Source: Streptomyces sp. NBC_00683 (lineage in GTDB: Bacteria; Actinomycetota; Actinomycetes; Streptomycetales; Streptomycetaceae). Taken from it: 64,000 nucleotides of DNA. The notes under the pieces are model-generated. The model saw only the letters and a list, made by a program, of their open reading frames with translations. It made no database searches and was not told where the DNA came from. The stretch lies in contig NZ_CP109013.1 in assembly GCF_036226745.1 (NCBI RefSeq), forward strand, positions 8,308,001 through 8,372,000, written 5' to 3'. Position numbers and translations under genes: made by a program. Positions 33,706 through 42,938 of this stretch are shown in pieces; the stretch's first letter is position 1; the number at the start of each line of letters is the position of its first letter.

Positions 33706-34301
33706 AGAGGACCGTCCGTCTGTCCCTCGTCCTGTTCCGGCAGTGCGTAGCGCATCAGCCGTACGCCACGGCTTCCCGCCGGACGCTCGGCAGGGTCGCG
33801 TGTCACGTAAGGCGCGAGCAACCGCTCGATCCCGTCCTGAATCGCCGCGAGTTCCTCCGCGGAAACGACCACACGGGTGTTGGCCAGTCCACCTGCCCTC
33901 TGCCACGCGGGCTCCAGGCCGGGCTCTACCTCGGTCAGCCACCTGTCCGGCAGATCCCCGTAGCGCGCGAACATCTCCCGGGACAGGACCTGCGCGGCCG
34001 ACCTGCCCTCCTCGTCCTCCGGCGCCTCGAACCGGAAACCACGGGCTGCCGCCTCCCACCGCCGTTGCCGGCGGTCCGCCCCGGCCTCGGCGTCACGGAC
34101 CAGCCCAAAACCCGCCAGGTGCCGCAGATGCCAACTGGTCACCGAGGGAGTGGCTCCCACCTCGGGTGCGAGTTGTGTAGCTGTCGCCGGACCGTGCCGT
34201 AGGAGGCGGTCGAGGATCGCCAGCCTCACGGGATGCGCCAGCGCCCGCATCGCCTGCGGATCGGTGATCTCGATGTCGCCCAGCCGGTTCCTGGAATCCA
34301 T
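33702..34301 (-). CDS. ArsR/HTH_20 family transcriptional regulator
   Basis: This 199-residue winged-helix regulator has the ArsR-type HTH near the N-terminus (QAMRALAHPVRLAILDRLLRHGPATATQLAPEV, then SVTSWHLRHLAGFGLV). The C-terminal half (LTEVEPGLEPAWQRAGGLA, VVVSAEELAAIQDGIERLLAPYV) is typical of the actinobacterial regulators that sit before MFS exporters. It overlaps the MFS gene by 4 nt, so it probably controls that exporter. Two perfect palindromes lie directly upstream of the ATG at 34301 and are the likely operators. No metal-binding cysteine pair is seen. Confidence 0.88.
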   Translation of the reverse strand: MDSRNRLGDIEITDPQAMRALAHPVRLAILDRLLRHGPATATQLAPEVGATPSVTSWHLRHLAGFGLVRDAEAGADRRQRRWEAAARGFRFEAPEDEEGRSAAQVLSREMFARYGDLPDRWLTEVEPGLEPAWQRAGGLANTRVVVSAEELAAIQDGIERLLAPYVTRDPAERPAGSRGVRLMRYALPEQDEGQTDGPL

Positions 34302-34304
34302 AAC

Positions 34305-34344
34305 GTGAGAGTCTCCTCTCACATTATGTGAGAGTCAACTCTCA
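34305..34344. promoter_or_regulatory. Double palindromic operator before the ArsR-type regulator
   Basis: GTGAGAG-TCTC-CTCTCAC (34305-34322) and TGAGAGT-CA-ACTCTCA (34329-34344) are two perfect 7-bp-arm inverted repeats sharing GAGAG/CTCTC cores, centred 23 bp apart. The minus strand also carries TTGACT (-35-like) within the second one. They fit two repressor dimers over one promoter. Confidence 0.75.
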
Positions 34345-34425
34345 TATCCACGTGTGTTCAGGCGGAGCAAAGGCCTGTGCCCCCGAAGGTGGCCTCTGCC
34401 CCCGAGGTGGCCCTTGTCCCGAAAG

Positions 34426-35400
34426 TCAGGACACGCTCTTCGGTGCCGCCGCGAAAGCATCGACGCCCGTGAGGTCGGCCGACAGCGCCCACAGGCGCGC
34501 GGCCTGCTCGGGGTCGGTCGCGTGTGCGTGCACGCCGCCCTCCGACCCGTCCGCGGCCGGCTCGGCCACGTCGCAGTCCTCGCAGTACACGCCGCCCAGG
34601 CCCGCCAGTTGGGGAGAGGTCGCCGCCCACACCTGCGTCGCCGCGCCCTGCTCGGGCGTCTTGAAGGTGGGATCGGCCAGGTTGCCGTCCTCGTCGATCC
34701 AGCCCGCGTCGACCATCTCCGACTTCGCGAGGTGGCGCTGCAGCGGGGTGAGGATGCTGCCCGGATGCAGGGCGAACGCCCTGACTCCGGAGTCGCGGCC
34801 GAGCGCATCGAGATGCACGGCGAACAGAACGTTCGCCGCCTTCGCCTGCCCGTACGCCTGCCACCTGTCGTAGCCGCGCTCGAACTGCACGTCGTCCCAG
34901 CGCACGCCGGTGATGCCGTGGGCGCCGGAGGACACGGCGATGACACGCGCGCCACCGCGGGCGATCGCCGGCCAGAGATGGTTGATCAGCGCGAAGTGGC
35001 CGAGGTGGTTGGTGGCGAACTGGGCCTCCCACCCCGGGCCGACACGCGTCTCGGGGCAGGCCATGACCCCGGCGTTGTTGATCACGATGTCGACCTCGCG
35101 ACCGGAGGCCAGGAACCGCTCGGCGAAACCGCGGACGCTTTCGAGGTCGGACAGGTCGAGGTCGTCGGTCTCGACACCGTCGATGTCCTTGACCGCCTCC
35201 TGTGCGGCCGCCCGTCGCCGGGCGGGGACGATGACGCGGGCTCCGGCACCCGCCAGGGCGCGGGTCGTCTCCAGGCCGAGTCCCGAGTAGCCACCGGTGA
35301 CGATCGCGGTACTGCCTGACAGGTCGATCCCGCTCAGTACGTCGTCCGCGGTGCTCCGGGCGCCGAAGCCCGATCCGATCTTGTGCTGAGGTGTCGTCAT
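34426..35400 (-). CDS. Short-chain dehydrogenase/reductase (retinol dehydrogenase-like)
   Basis: This 324-residue NAD(P)-dependent oxidoreductase has GYSGLG (TGGYSGLG at about 36-43), NNAG near 106-109, an active-site Ser in VIAVSSGAHG and the catalytic Tyr-x3-Lys in YGQAKAAN. The long C-terminus (GVYCEDCDVAEP) is typical of the WW-oxidoreductase/retinol dehydrogenase-like SDRs. The ATG at 35400 follows, after 7 nt, the -10 box of a promoter with MerR-type spacing. The LLM gene lies upstream on the same strand (81 nt gap). Confidence 0.9.
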   Translation of the reverse strand: MTTPQHKIGSGFGARSTADDVLSGIDLSGSTAIVTGGYSGLGLETTRALAGAGARVIVPARRRAAAQEAVKDIDGVETDDLDLSDLESVRGFAERFLASGREVDIVINNAGVMACPETRVGPGWEAQFATNHLGHFALINHLWPAIARGGARVIAVSSGAHGITGVRWDDVQFERGYDRWQAYGQAKAANVLFAVHLDALGRDSGVRAFALHPGSILTPLQRHLAKSEMVDAGWIDEDGNLADPTFKTPEQGAATQVWAATSPQLAGLGGVYCEDCDVAEPAADGSEGGVHAHATDPEQAARLWALSADLTGVDAFAAAPKSVS

Positions 35401-35407
35401 GACGGAG

Positions 35408-35438
35408 ACGCTAGGTGCTGGAGAGCACTCCAAGTCAA
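35408..35438 (-). promoter_or_regulatory. MerR-type promoter (19-bp spacer with palindrome)
   Basis: On the minus strand TTGACT (35433-35438) and TAGCGT (35408-35413) are separated by 19 bp, longer than the usual 17. The spacer holds TGGAG-TGCT-CTCCA (35419-35432), a near-perfect inverted repeat. MerR-family activators bind such overlong spacers and untwist them. The -10 ends 7 nt before the SDR ATG. Confidence 0.7.
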
Positions 35439-35481
35439 GGGCCGGTGACGATCAGCCACGTCGAGCGGACCCAGGAATCAT

Positions 35482-36405
35482 CTACTCCGCAAGCTCGCCG
35501 AGCAGATCCCAGGTGCGGCGGCGGTCGGTGTCCCCAGCGATGTCCGTCCCCGAGAACACCACCTCCGTGGCCCCGGCGTCCCGGTAGCGCCGCACCTCGT
35601 CGGCGACGGTGCGCTCGTCGCCGATCACCGCCACGTCGACGGCCCGTTTGCCGCCGGAGAGTTCGATGGCCCGTGCATAGGACGGGAACTGCTCGTAGAA
35701 CGCGAGCTGTTCGGATGCCTTCGCACGTACGGCGTCGGCATCGTCGGTGACCACGCCGTACACCAGAGCCACGATTCTGGGCGCGGGGCGGCCCGCGGCC
35801 TCCGCCGCCGCGGTCACGGCCGGCACGATGTGCTCGGACAGGGCACGAGGCCCGGCGAGGTAGGGAAGGATCCCGTCCGCCAACTCGCCACTGACGCGCA
35901 GCGCCTGAGGCCCCATCGCCGCGACCAGGATCGGCACACCGCCTTCCGCTCCCGGAACGCGTGCCGGGAACGGCGTCGTGGCGGTGAGCAGTTCGCCGTG
36001 GAAGTCGGCAGTGCCGGTCTCGGTCAACTGCCGCAGAGCGGTGAGGAACTCACGCAGGCGGGCAATCGGCCGTTCGTAGGGAATGCCGAAACCCACCTCG
36101 GTCAGAAGCTTGGTCCCGAGCGCCAGCCCGAGGTGGTAGCGGCCGTGAGTCGCCGCCTGCGCGGTCTGGGCCTGGCTGGAGACGAGCAACGGATGGCGCC
36201 CGAAGACGGGGATCGCGGACGTGCCCACCTGGAGGTCCGGTACCTCACGCCCGACGATCGCCGCGAGCTGCGGCGAATCGGCGCCGAAGGTCTGCCCGAA
36301 CCACGCGGAGCGGAGCCCGGCGGCCGCCGCTTCCGCGGCAAGCCGCACGGTGGCATCGATCTGGTTGTCGGGGCCGGATGCTTGGAGTGCTACTCCTACA
36401 GTCAT
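35482..36405 (-). CDS. F420-dependent LLM-class oxidoreductase
   Basis: This 307-residue protein is a luciferase-like (LLM) TIM-barrel oxidoreductase of the F420-dependent type, with AWFGQTFGADSPQLAAIVGREVP at the start, RYHLGLALGTKLL, and GVPILVAAMGPQALRVSGELADGILPYLAGP in the centre. Members use F420H2 to reduce or oxidise secondary metabolites or xenobiotics. The start is not certain: the ATG at 36405 has no strong ribosome site, and an in-frame start 33 nt upstream exists. It may share function with the SDR downstream. Confidence 0.88.
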   Translation of the reverse strand: MTVGVALQASGPDNQIDATVRLAAEAAAAGLRSAWFGQTFGADSPQLAAIVGREVPDLQVGTSAIPVFGRHPLLVSSQAQTAQAATHGRYHLGLALGTKLLTEVGFGIPYERPIARLREFLTALRQLTETGTADFHGELLTATTPFPARVPGAEGGVPILVAAMGPQALRVSGELADGILPYLAGPRALSEHIVPAVTAAAEAAGRPAPRIVALVYGVVTDDADAVRAKASEQLAFYEQFPSYARAIELSGGKRAVDVAVIGDERTVADEVRRYRDAGATEVVFSGTDIAGDTDRRRTWDLLGELAE

Positions 36406-36502
36406 GTCAGTTCGAACCCGATGCCGCCGGACACGCATTCCGGTTCCTGTGTGACAACTTCTTGTCCGCTGTGTGTACGCGCTCTCCGTGGCCGGGCCGG
36501 TG

Positions 36503-38842
36503 CTACCGCCGGGTGCCGCTCGACGGCGCCGTCACATGGAGGCGGGCGCCGCGGGTCCGGTCCGAGGACGGGCCCGTCTCGATCGCGAACTCTCCCGGCT
36601 CCACAGCACGTTCCCAGGACCGGGTGACGGAGGCCAGGGTCCGCTCCTCCACCGGGAAGGAGACCTCCGCCCGCTCCCCGGGCCCCAGCGCGACCCGGGC
36701 GAAGCCGCGCAGCTCCCGTGCACGCGGCCACGACGTGCCGCCGACCACGCGGCGAACGTACAACTGCACCGTCTCCCGCGTGGAACGGTCGCCCGTGTTG
36801 TGGAGCTCGACCGTGCACAGGAGCGGCTCCGCGGTCCCGGGAAGTGCGTCCCCCGCGAACTCCGCCACCGCGGCGGACGTGCGGGACAGCCGCGGTTCGC
36901 CGTACTCGACCGACGTATAGGACAGGCCGTGGCCGAACGCATGGCGCGCCAGGGCGGGCTGGTCGACATAGCCGCGGTAACCGTGGTCCTTCCCGTTGTA
37001 GAACACGGGCAGCTGCGCCGCCGACCGGGGCACCGAGACGGGCAGCCGGCCCAGGGGTTCCGCAGCGCCGAACAGCACGTCCGCCACCGCGCGCCCGCCC
37101 CACGGGCCGGGGTACCAGGCGCTCAGCACCGCCCCGGCCCGGTCGGAGAGATCCGGCAGCGCATGGGGACGGCCCTGGACCAGTACCACGACAACCGGGG
37201 TCCCTGTCGCAGCGACCGCGTCGAGCAGGGCCGACTGCCCTGTGGGAAGACCGAGTTCGGCCAGGTCCACCCCCTCCCCGCAGGTCATCTCCACGGGGTT
37301 GCCGGAGGTGACGACCGCCGCTCCGTTGGCGTCGAAGTGCGTCCCCGACGCCCGCGCGCTCGAACCGCCGAGCACCACCACCGCCACATCCGCCCCGGCG
37401 GCGAGAGCGACCGCCTCGGGTACGGCCGACAGATCACCGCCGACGAGATCGCTGCCCCGGCCGTACGTGACGTCCGTGCCGGCCGGGGCCGCGGCCCTGA
37501 GACCGTCGAGGACGCTGATGCCCGTGTCCGGCCGCTGCGGCGCGGTGTAGTCGCCGATCTGCTGCGGTACGGAGTCGGCGTTCGGGCCGATGACGGCGAT
37601 CCGCCGGACGTGGCCGGTGAGCGGGAGCGTCTCGCCGTCGTGCGCGAGCAGAGTGACGGATTCCCGGGCGATGCGCTCGCTCAGCAGCTCCGGCCCCGGA
37701 GCCGGCGTGCGCGCCCCGGTGTACGGGCGCTCGAAGAGGCCGAGCCGGAACTTCAGTGAGAGGACCCTCCCGACGGCGGTGTCGAGGGTGCCTTCGTCGA
37801 CCAGGCCGTCTTGCACGGCCTGCTCCAGCCGGGGGAAGCAGTCGTCCCACAGACTCAGGTCGGTACCTGCCTCCAGTGCCAGCGCGCCGGCCGCCACCGG
37901 GTCCCCGGCCAGCCGCACCAGACGGTCGACCGCGAGCCCGTCGGCCATCACCAGGCCGGTGAACCCCCACCGTTCGCGCAGGATCCCGGTCAGCAACTCC
38001 CGGTTCGCCGCACACGGGATGCCGTCGAACTCGTTGTACGCCGCCATGACGCCCGCCGCCCCGGCGCGGACCCCCGCCAGAGCGGCCTCCAGATGGATCT
38101 CGTGCAACTCGCGGGCGCCCAGTTCGGTGGCCGCGCTGTTGCGCCCGCCGACCGTGGCCCCCTGCCCGGCGAAGTGCTTGAGCACGACAGCGGCACGGTC
38201 CGGCCCGAATCGGTCCTCCGGCGGCCCCTGAACACCCCGCACCAGGGCTTCGGTGAACCGTGCCGCCAGGTACGGGTCCTCGCCGAAGCACTCCTCGGCG
38301 CGACCCCAGCGCGGATCCCGCACCAGATCGAGCGCGGACACCAGCGCCACATGCCCGCCGCGCGACCGGAGCTGCGCGGCGGCAAGGGCGGCGGCCTCCT
38401 CGTACAGCTCAGGATTCCAGGTCGCACCGACCGCGAGGTTGACCGGCAGCAGGGTGCCGTCCAGCGCCTGCAGGCCGTGCGGCATCTCCTCGACCAGCAG
38501 GACGGGAATACCCAGCCGGGTGTTCTCCACGACGTGCCGCTGCACGGCGTCGGAGACCCGCGCACCGTCCGACGCGCCGATGCCCGTGGCCGCCGTGACA
38601 CCCGACCAGGGGTCGGCCCGCTGCAACCCGTAGAGCGCACCCATCCCGCCGTACGCGGCCACCTCCTCGCGGAACGCCTCGGTCAGCCGGTGGCCCGAGG
38701 ACGTACGCTCGTACGCGTCCCACCCGTACATCCGCTGGTTGACCTGGCCCACCTTCTCGGTGAGTGTCATCCGGGCCAACAGGTCACGCACCCGGTCGGC
38801 GACGGGTGCCGCGGGGTCTCGGAAGAGCGGCTCGGACGACAT
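36503..38842 (-). CDS. Glycoside hydrolase family 3 (beta-glucosidase/xylosidase type)
   Basis: This 779-residue enzyme removes terminal beta-linked sugars from oligosaccharides. It has the GH3 TIM barrel (DPRWGRAEECFGEDP, VVLKHFAGQGATVGGRNSA), the catalytic nucleophile in GLVMADGLAV (about D301), then the alpha/beta sandwich with IAVIGPNADSVPQQIGDY and a C-terminal FnIII-like domain. No signal peptide is seen, so it acts inside the cell on imported oligosaccharides. I chose ATG 38842; a GTG at 38860 has no better ribosome site. It is the last gene of the sugar operon. Confidence 0.9.
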   Translation of the reverse strand: MSSEPLFRDPAAPVADRVRDLLARMTLTEKVGQVNQRMYGWDAYERTSSGHRLTEAFREEVAAYGGMGALYGLQRADPWSGVTAATGIGASDGARVSDAVQRHVVENTRLGIPVLLVEEMPHGLQALDGTLLPVNLAVGATWNPELYEEAAALAAAQLRSRGGHVALVSALDLVRDPRWGRAEECFGEDPYLAARFTEALVRGVQGPPEDRFGPDRAAVVLKHFAGQGATVGGRNSAATELGARELHEIHLEAALAGVRAGAAGVMAAYNEFDGIPCAANRELLTGILRERWGFTGLVMADGLAVDRLVRLAGDPVAAGALALEAGTDLSLWDDCFPRLEQAVQDGLVDEGTLDTAVGRVLSLKFRLGLFERPYTGARTPAPGPELLSERIARESVTLLAHDGETLPLTGHVRRIAVIGPNADSVPQQIGDYTAPQRPDTGISVLDGLRAAAPAGTDVTYGRGSDLVGGDLSAVPEAVALAAGADVAVVVLGGSSARASGTHFDANGAAVVTSGNPVEMTCGEGVDLAELGLPTGQSALLDAVAATGTPVVVVLVQGRPHALPDLSDRAGAVLSAWYPGPWGGRAVADVLFGAAEPLGRLPVSVPRSAAQLPVFYNGKDHGYRGYVDQPALARHAFGHGLSYTSVEYGEPRLSRTSAAVAEFAGDALPGTAEPLLCTVELHNTGDRSTRETVQLYVRRVVGGTSWPRARELRGFARVALGPGERAEVSFPVEERTLASVTRSWERAVEPGEFAIETGPSSDRTRGARLHVTAPSSGTRR

Positions 38843-38905
38843 CGGGTGGCTCACTTTCACGGAACTGGCGGGACAGCCAGGGCAGGAGAGGGGTGGGTAG
38901 GCCGG

Positions 38906-40840
38906 TCAGCGCAGTTCGAGGACGCGCACCCCGTACGGGGCGATCACCACGTCCCGCACCGGCTCCCCGCCCGTCAGCTCGCGCAGCTCCCCGTCCGCGG
39001 ACGGGCGCACGGTCAGCTCCTCCGCCGACTGGCTCACCAGCCACACGTAGCGGGTACCGTCCTCGCGGACCAGGGTGTCGGCGGCGACGAACGGCGTGTC
39101 GACCGTCACCGGCCTTGCCGCGCCCGCGAGTTCGGCGAGCGCCGCGTACAGCCGGTGCGTCTGCTCCGGATTGGCGCGGGCGGTGCGAGCGGCCATGTGC
39201 TCCAGCGGGTAGGTGGCCAGGACCGTACGCCCCTCGCCCGTCTCGTGGCACAGCAGCGCCGGGCGGCCGTGCGCGTCGGTGGCGACGACCCGCGCACCGG
39301 CCGGGACGACCGGCAGGTACGCGCGGCTGTCCTCGTTGCCGGCGACCGGGAAGGTCAGGGTCTCGCCCGCCGCGATGGAGCCGAAGTCCTCGGCGAACGT
39401 CATCTCCAGGACGTCGTCCTCGATCGGCTCCGCGACACCGTAGGAAAGCTGGAGCTCCACACCGAACAGACCGTCCAGGTCGTGGAACCACGGACCGCGT
39501 GTCGCCGGGTGCTCGCCCGAGCAGAACGACAGGTAGACCGTGGCGCCCTCGCGGGCACGACGCTCCAGATCCCGCCTCGTTCGAGTGGTCAGCTGCCGCG
39601 TCGACGGAAGCAGATACAGCGCCGCGTCCTCCGGCAGCCCGTCCGCCTCCCGGGCGAACGCCACGGGCAGGTCGGCGCCGCGCGCGGCCACGTACCCCTG
39701 GTGCAGCGAAGTGAAGATGAGCGGCCGGTCGGCGGGGCGGCTGTAGGGGTAGCCGCGCTCCAGGAAGGCGGGCACGACCAGGGCGGTGTCCGCGTCCGTC
39801 CGACGGCAGCGGGCGAAGTCGATCCGCTTCAACACCTCAGCGAAATCGGCCAGTTCCCGCAGCGGCTCCTTCGGCCGGCCGGTGTGGTCGGTGATCCCGA
39901 AGTGCATCTCGAAGGGGTGGTGGTCGTACGGCGACTGCTCCCACAGCTCGTCGTAGTCCGTGTTGTTCCAGGCGATCCAGCCGGTGGCCCCGCCGAGCAG
40001 CGAGTTGTGCAGGGTCTGCCGGTAGAACACGCCCGCGTTCGCAGCCGAGACGGTGTCGGTCGAGAGCCCGAACTCCTCCAGCACGACCGGCTGTCCGGTC
40101 ACGGCGGCGAGTTCGCACTCGAACGCGGCGCGGTAGTGCTGGCGCGGTCGGTCCGTGTCCGAGCGGTAGACGTGCGGCCCCACGAAGTCCACGTACTCGG
40201 CGGTGTCCCGCAGCGAGAAGCCGTTGTCGCGGCCCGTCACCTCGATGCCCCACGCGCCGTCCCCGAGCGAAACGGGCTGGGTGCCGCCCGCCGCGCGCAC
40301 CGCGTCGCACATGAACTGCGCCCAGGCGGTGACGACATCACTGGACGGCGGGTCGACCTGGTAGATCCGGCCGTAGCCCGGCATCTCGTTGGTGATCAGC
40401 CAGCCGGTGACCGCCGGATGGTCCTTGAAGCGCCGGGTCATCTGGGAGACGAACCACGCCTGCCGCCCGACCAGCCACACGTCCTCGTACAGATCGCGGT
40501 CCCCACGCCAGGCCGGGTCCCAGTTCTCGCCCGACATGTGGCCGACGATGAAGGTGGGCACCGTCCCCATCCCCGCCTCGGTGTGGGCGTCCAGGAAGTC
40601 ACGGAAGCGGTCGCACAGCTCCTCGTCGATCCGCCCGGGCTCCGGGTGGAAATCGGGCCAGTAGAAGAAGGACCGGGTCATGTTCAGCCCGTGGTCCCGC
40701 AGGACGGTCAACTCCTCGCGGACCGTCTTCGGCTCGTAGTTCCGCCACATCAGCGGACCACCGGTGCGGGACCAGAAGTTGGCGCCGAGCCAGGGGAGAA
40801 CGGCGGAGTCATGGGTGAGCTGGGCGCTGTGGCGTCGCAT
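38906..40840 (-). CDS. GH5/GH42-like beta-glycosidase, cytoplasmic
   Basis: This 644-residue protein has an N-terminal (beta/alpha)8 clan GH-A domain with the acid/base E152 (WLITNEMPGYG) and the nucleophile E256 (VVLEEFG). A second half (about 360-600) with LYLLPSTRQLTTRTRRDLERRAREG and LPVVPAGARVV resembles the GATase-like middle domain of GH42 beta-galactosidases. It has no signal peptide, so it should act on sugars brought in by the ABC transporter of this operon. The bond cut (beta-mannosyl or beta-galactosyl) cannot be decided. It lies between lacI and the GH3 gene. Confidence 0.85.
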   Translation of the reverse strand: MRRHSAQLTHDSAVLPWLGANFWSRTGGPLMWRNYEPKTVREELTVLRDHGLNMTRSFFYWPDFHPEPGRIDEELCDRFRDFLDAHTEAGMGTVPTFIVGHMSGENWDPAWRGDRDLYEDVWLVGRQAWFVSQMTRRFKDHPAVTGWLITNEMPGYGRIYQVDPPSSDVVTAWAQFMCDAVRAAGGTQPVSLGDGAWGIEVTGRDNGFSLRDTAEYVDFVGPHVYRSDTDRPRQHYRAAFECELAAVTGQPVVLEEFGLSTDTVSAANAGVFYRQTLHNSLLGGATGWIAWNNTDYDELWEQSPYDHHPFEMHFGITDHTGRPKEPLRELADFAEVLKRIDFARCRRTDADTALVVPAFLERGYPYSRPADRPLIFTSLHQGYVAARGADLPVAFAREADGLPEDAALYLLPSTRQLTTRTRRDLERRAREGATVYLSFCSGEHPATRGPWFHDLDGLFGVELQLSYGVAEPIEDDVLEMTFAEDFGSIAAGETLTFPVAGNEDSRAYLPVVPAGARVVATDAHGRPALLCHETGEGRTVLATYPLEHMAARTARANPEQTHRLYAALAELAGAARPVTVDTPFVAADTLVREDGTRYVWLVSQSAEELTVRPSADGELRELTGGEPVRDVVIAPYGVRVLELR

Positions 40841-40982
40841 GGTCTGTCTCTGACCTCTTCGAAGTACGGGGGTGGGGCGGGTGCGGCAGGCGTCGGGCCG
40901 TACGGGCCGGGCCGGCGGGCCGCGGGACGAGGCGGGGGAGCCCCGGTGGGCCGCGTGCGGCAAGGGGCAGCGGGCCCATGGT

Positions 40983-42101
40983 TCAGTGCGCGGACGGTGC
41001 GGGACCGGTGGACTCCCGTACGACCAGGCTCGGGCGTCCGTCGAGGACCGGCGGGGGCACGTCCTCGCCGCACCGGACGAGCAGCTCGCGGGCGGCGGCC
41101 GCACCGACCCGTTGCACCTGCTGGTCCACGGTCGTGAGCCGGGGGTGCAGCCAGCGGCCGAGCGGCAGGTTGTCGTACCCCACCACCGACACGTCTTCGG
41201 GCACCCGGAGCCCGCCGCGCTGGGCCGTACCGATACCGCACACGGCCATGGAGTCGTTGGTGAACACCAGCGCGGTCGGCCGGTCGGGGAGCGCGAGCAG
41301 TTCCTCGGTGACGGCGACGGCCGCCCGCTCCGTGAAATCGGTGTGCCGTACGGCGACGGGCCGCAGCCCCGCTTCGGCGAGGGCGCTCTCGAACGCGGCC
41401 CGGCGCAGCCCGGTGTGCACCAGCTCGGCCGGACCCGCGACGTACGCGAAACGCCGGTGGCCGAGCTCCAGCAGGTGCGCGACCGCCTCACGGACACCGG
41501 CATCCTGCTGCCCGAGGCCGACGCCGGGCACCGGCGACGAGGGATCCGGCGTGCCGAGCAGGACGGCGGGCAGCCCGAGGCCCCGCAGCAGTTGGGGGCG
41601 CGGGTCGTCCGCCCGCGCGTCGGTCAGCACCGCACCGTCGATCCGGCCTTCCGCGACCAGTCGTTCGTACAGCGCGCTCTCCTGGGCCATGTCGGCGACC
41701 AGGTGGAGCAGCAGACCGTAGCCCCGGGGGGCCAGTTCGCCCTCCAGACCGGTGATCAGCTCGCTGAAGTGCGGGTCGGCGCCGAGCACGTCCGTGGGGC
41801 GGCGGACGACGAGCGCGATCGTACGGGTACGGGCCCGGCGCAGCGCGGACGCCGACGCGCTGGGCGACCAGCCCAGTTCGGCGGCCGCGGCCAGAACCCG
41901 GCGGCGGGTCGCCTCCGAGATCCGGCCGGTGCCGTTGACGGCCTGGGACACCGCGGCGGTGGAGACCCCGGCCGCGGCGGCCACAGCCTTGATCGTGGGA
42001 CGGGCCGCTCCCTCGGTTCCCGCGGCACCGCGCCGGGAACCGGGTGCCGCGCCCGTGGGCTGTCCGGCGTCCTCGGGACGCTCCTCGGTACGTACCTTCA
42101 C
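40983..42101 (-). CDS. LacI family transcriptional repressor of the sugar operon
   Basis: This 372-residue repressor has an N-terminal LacI HTH preceded by a 35-residue Gly/Ala-rich extension: TIKAVAAAAGVSTAAVSQAVNGTGRISEATRRRV with hinge ALRRARTRTIALVVRRP. A periplasmic-binding-protein-like sugar domain follows. The GTG start overlaps the permease stop (GTGA at 42098-42101). It sits inside the operon between transporter and hydrolases, so it is produced together with them, giving feedback control. The likely operator is the 16-bp palindrome at 45230. Confidence 0.92.
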   Translation of the reverse strand: MKVRTEERPEDAGQPTGAAPGSRRGAAGTEGAARPTIKAVAAAAGVSTAAVSQAVNGTGRISEATRRRVLAAAAELGWSPSASASALRRARTRTIALVVRRPTDVLGADPHFSELITGLEGELAPRGYGLLLHLVADMAQESALYERLVAEGRIDGAVLTDARADDPRPQLLRGLGLPAVLLGTPDPSSPVPGVGLGQQDAGVREAVAHLLELGHRRFAYVAGPAELVHTGLRRAAFESALAEAGLRPVAVRHTDFTERAAVAVTEELLALPDRPTALVFTNDSMAVCGIGTAQRGGLRVPEDVSVVGYDNLPLGRWLHPRLTTVDQQVQRVGAAAARELLVRCGEDVPPPVLDGRPSLVVRESTGPAPSAH

Positions 42102-42925
42102 ATCTTCACCGCCCCGCTGACGAGAGCCTGCTGCATGCGCTTCTGGAGCAGGGTGTACACCACCCAGACCGGGACCAGGGTCAGTACCGTGCCCGCGGTC
42201 AGGATGCCGTAGTCGGTGCCGGTGAGGGACTTCAGGGTGGGCAGGGCCACCTGAACGGTGCGCTGCTCGGGGTCCGGACCGATGATGACGAGCGAGTACA
42301 GGTACTCGTTCCAGAAGGTCAGGAAGTTGAGCAGGAGGATGGTGGCGATCCCAGGCATGCACATCGGCGTGTACACGTGCCGCAGGACAGCGAAGGTGGA
42401 CGCGCCGTCCAGGCGTGCCGCCTCCTCCATCTCGTGCGGGATCGTCCGCATGAACTGCACCAGGATCACCACCGAGAGCGGCATCGCCGTGGCAGGCAGG
42501 AACAGCACCATGAAGGCGCGGGTGTGGAACAGCCCGGTCGCCGCGGCGAGCAGGAAGGTGGGGAAGAGCGCCGCGAACGTCGGAACGAGGAATCCCAGCG
42601 AGAACACCCGCTCCACGAACGCCCCGAGCCGTCCCTCCGTACGGGCGATGGCGAAGGCCGCAGGAATGGCGAGCCCCAGGGTGAGAGCCAGCGCCAGCAC
42701 CGTGACCAGCACGGAGTTGACGACGGCCGGTCCCAGGTCCGCGGAGGAGAAGGCCTCCCCGAAATTGTGCAGGGAGAACGAGGTCGGCAGGGAGAACGGG
42801 CTCCCGAAGATCTGGTCGTTCGTCTTGAACGCCGAGACCAGCAGGTAGTAGAGGGGGACCACCAGCAGCGCCGCGTACAGCCACGCGAGGACGTGGGCCG
42901 GCAGCCAGGACCTTCCGAACTTCAT
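42098..42925 (-). CDS. Sugar ABC transporter permease (MalG type)
   Basis: This 275-residue inner-membrane protein has six helices and the MalG-type EAA loop EMEEAARLDGASTFAVLRHVYTPM that docks the ATPase. It imports oligosaccharides together with the MalF-type partner and the binding protein. GGAG lies 8 nt before the ATG, and 13 nt separate it from malF. No ATPase gene is in the operon, so it probably uses the general MsiK ATPase, as is usual in Streptomyces. Confidence 0.92.
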   Translation of the reverse strand: MKFGRSWLPAHVLAWLYAALLVVPLYYLLVSAFKTNDQIFGSPFSLPTSFSLHNFGEAFSSADLGPAVVNSVLVTVLALALTLGLAIPAAFAIARTEGRLGAFVERVFSLGFLVPTFAALFPTFLLAAATGLFHTRAFMVLFLPATAMPLSVVILVQFMRTIPHEMEEAARLDGASTFAVLRHVYTPMCMPGIATILLLNFLTFWNEYLYSLVIIGPDPEQRTVQVALPTLKSLTGTDYGILTAGTVLTLVPVWVVYTLLQKRMQQALVSGAVKM

Positions 42926-42938
42926 GGAACCGCTCCGA

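Noticed and set aside
37811..41137. An 1108-codon open frame opposite the GH3 and GH5/GH42-like genes
   Set aside because: It has no domain signature and mirrors the codon bias of two well-supported genes on the other strand.
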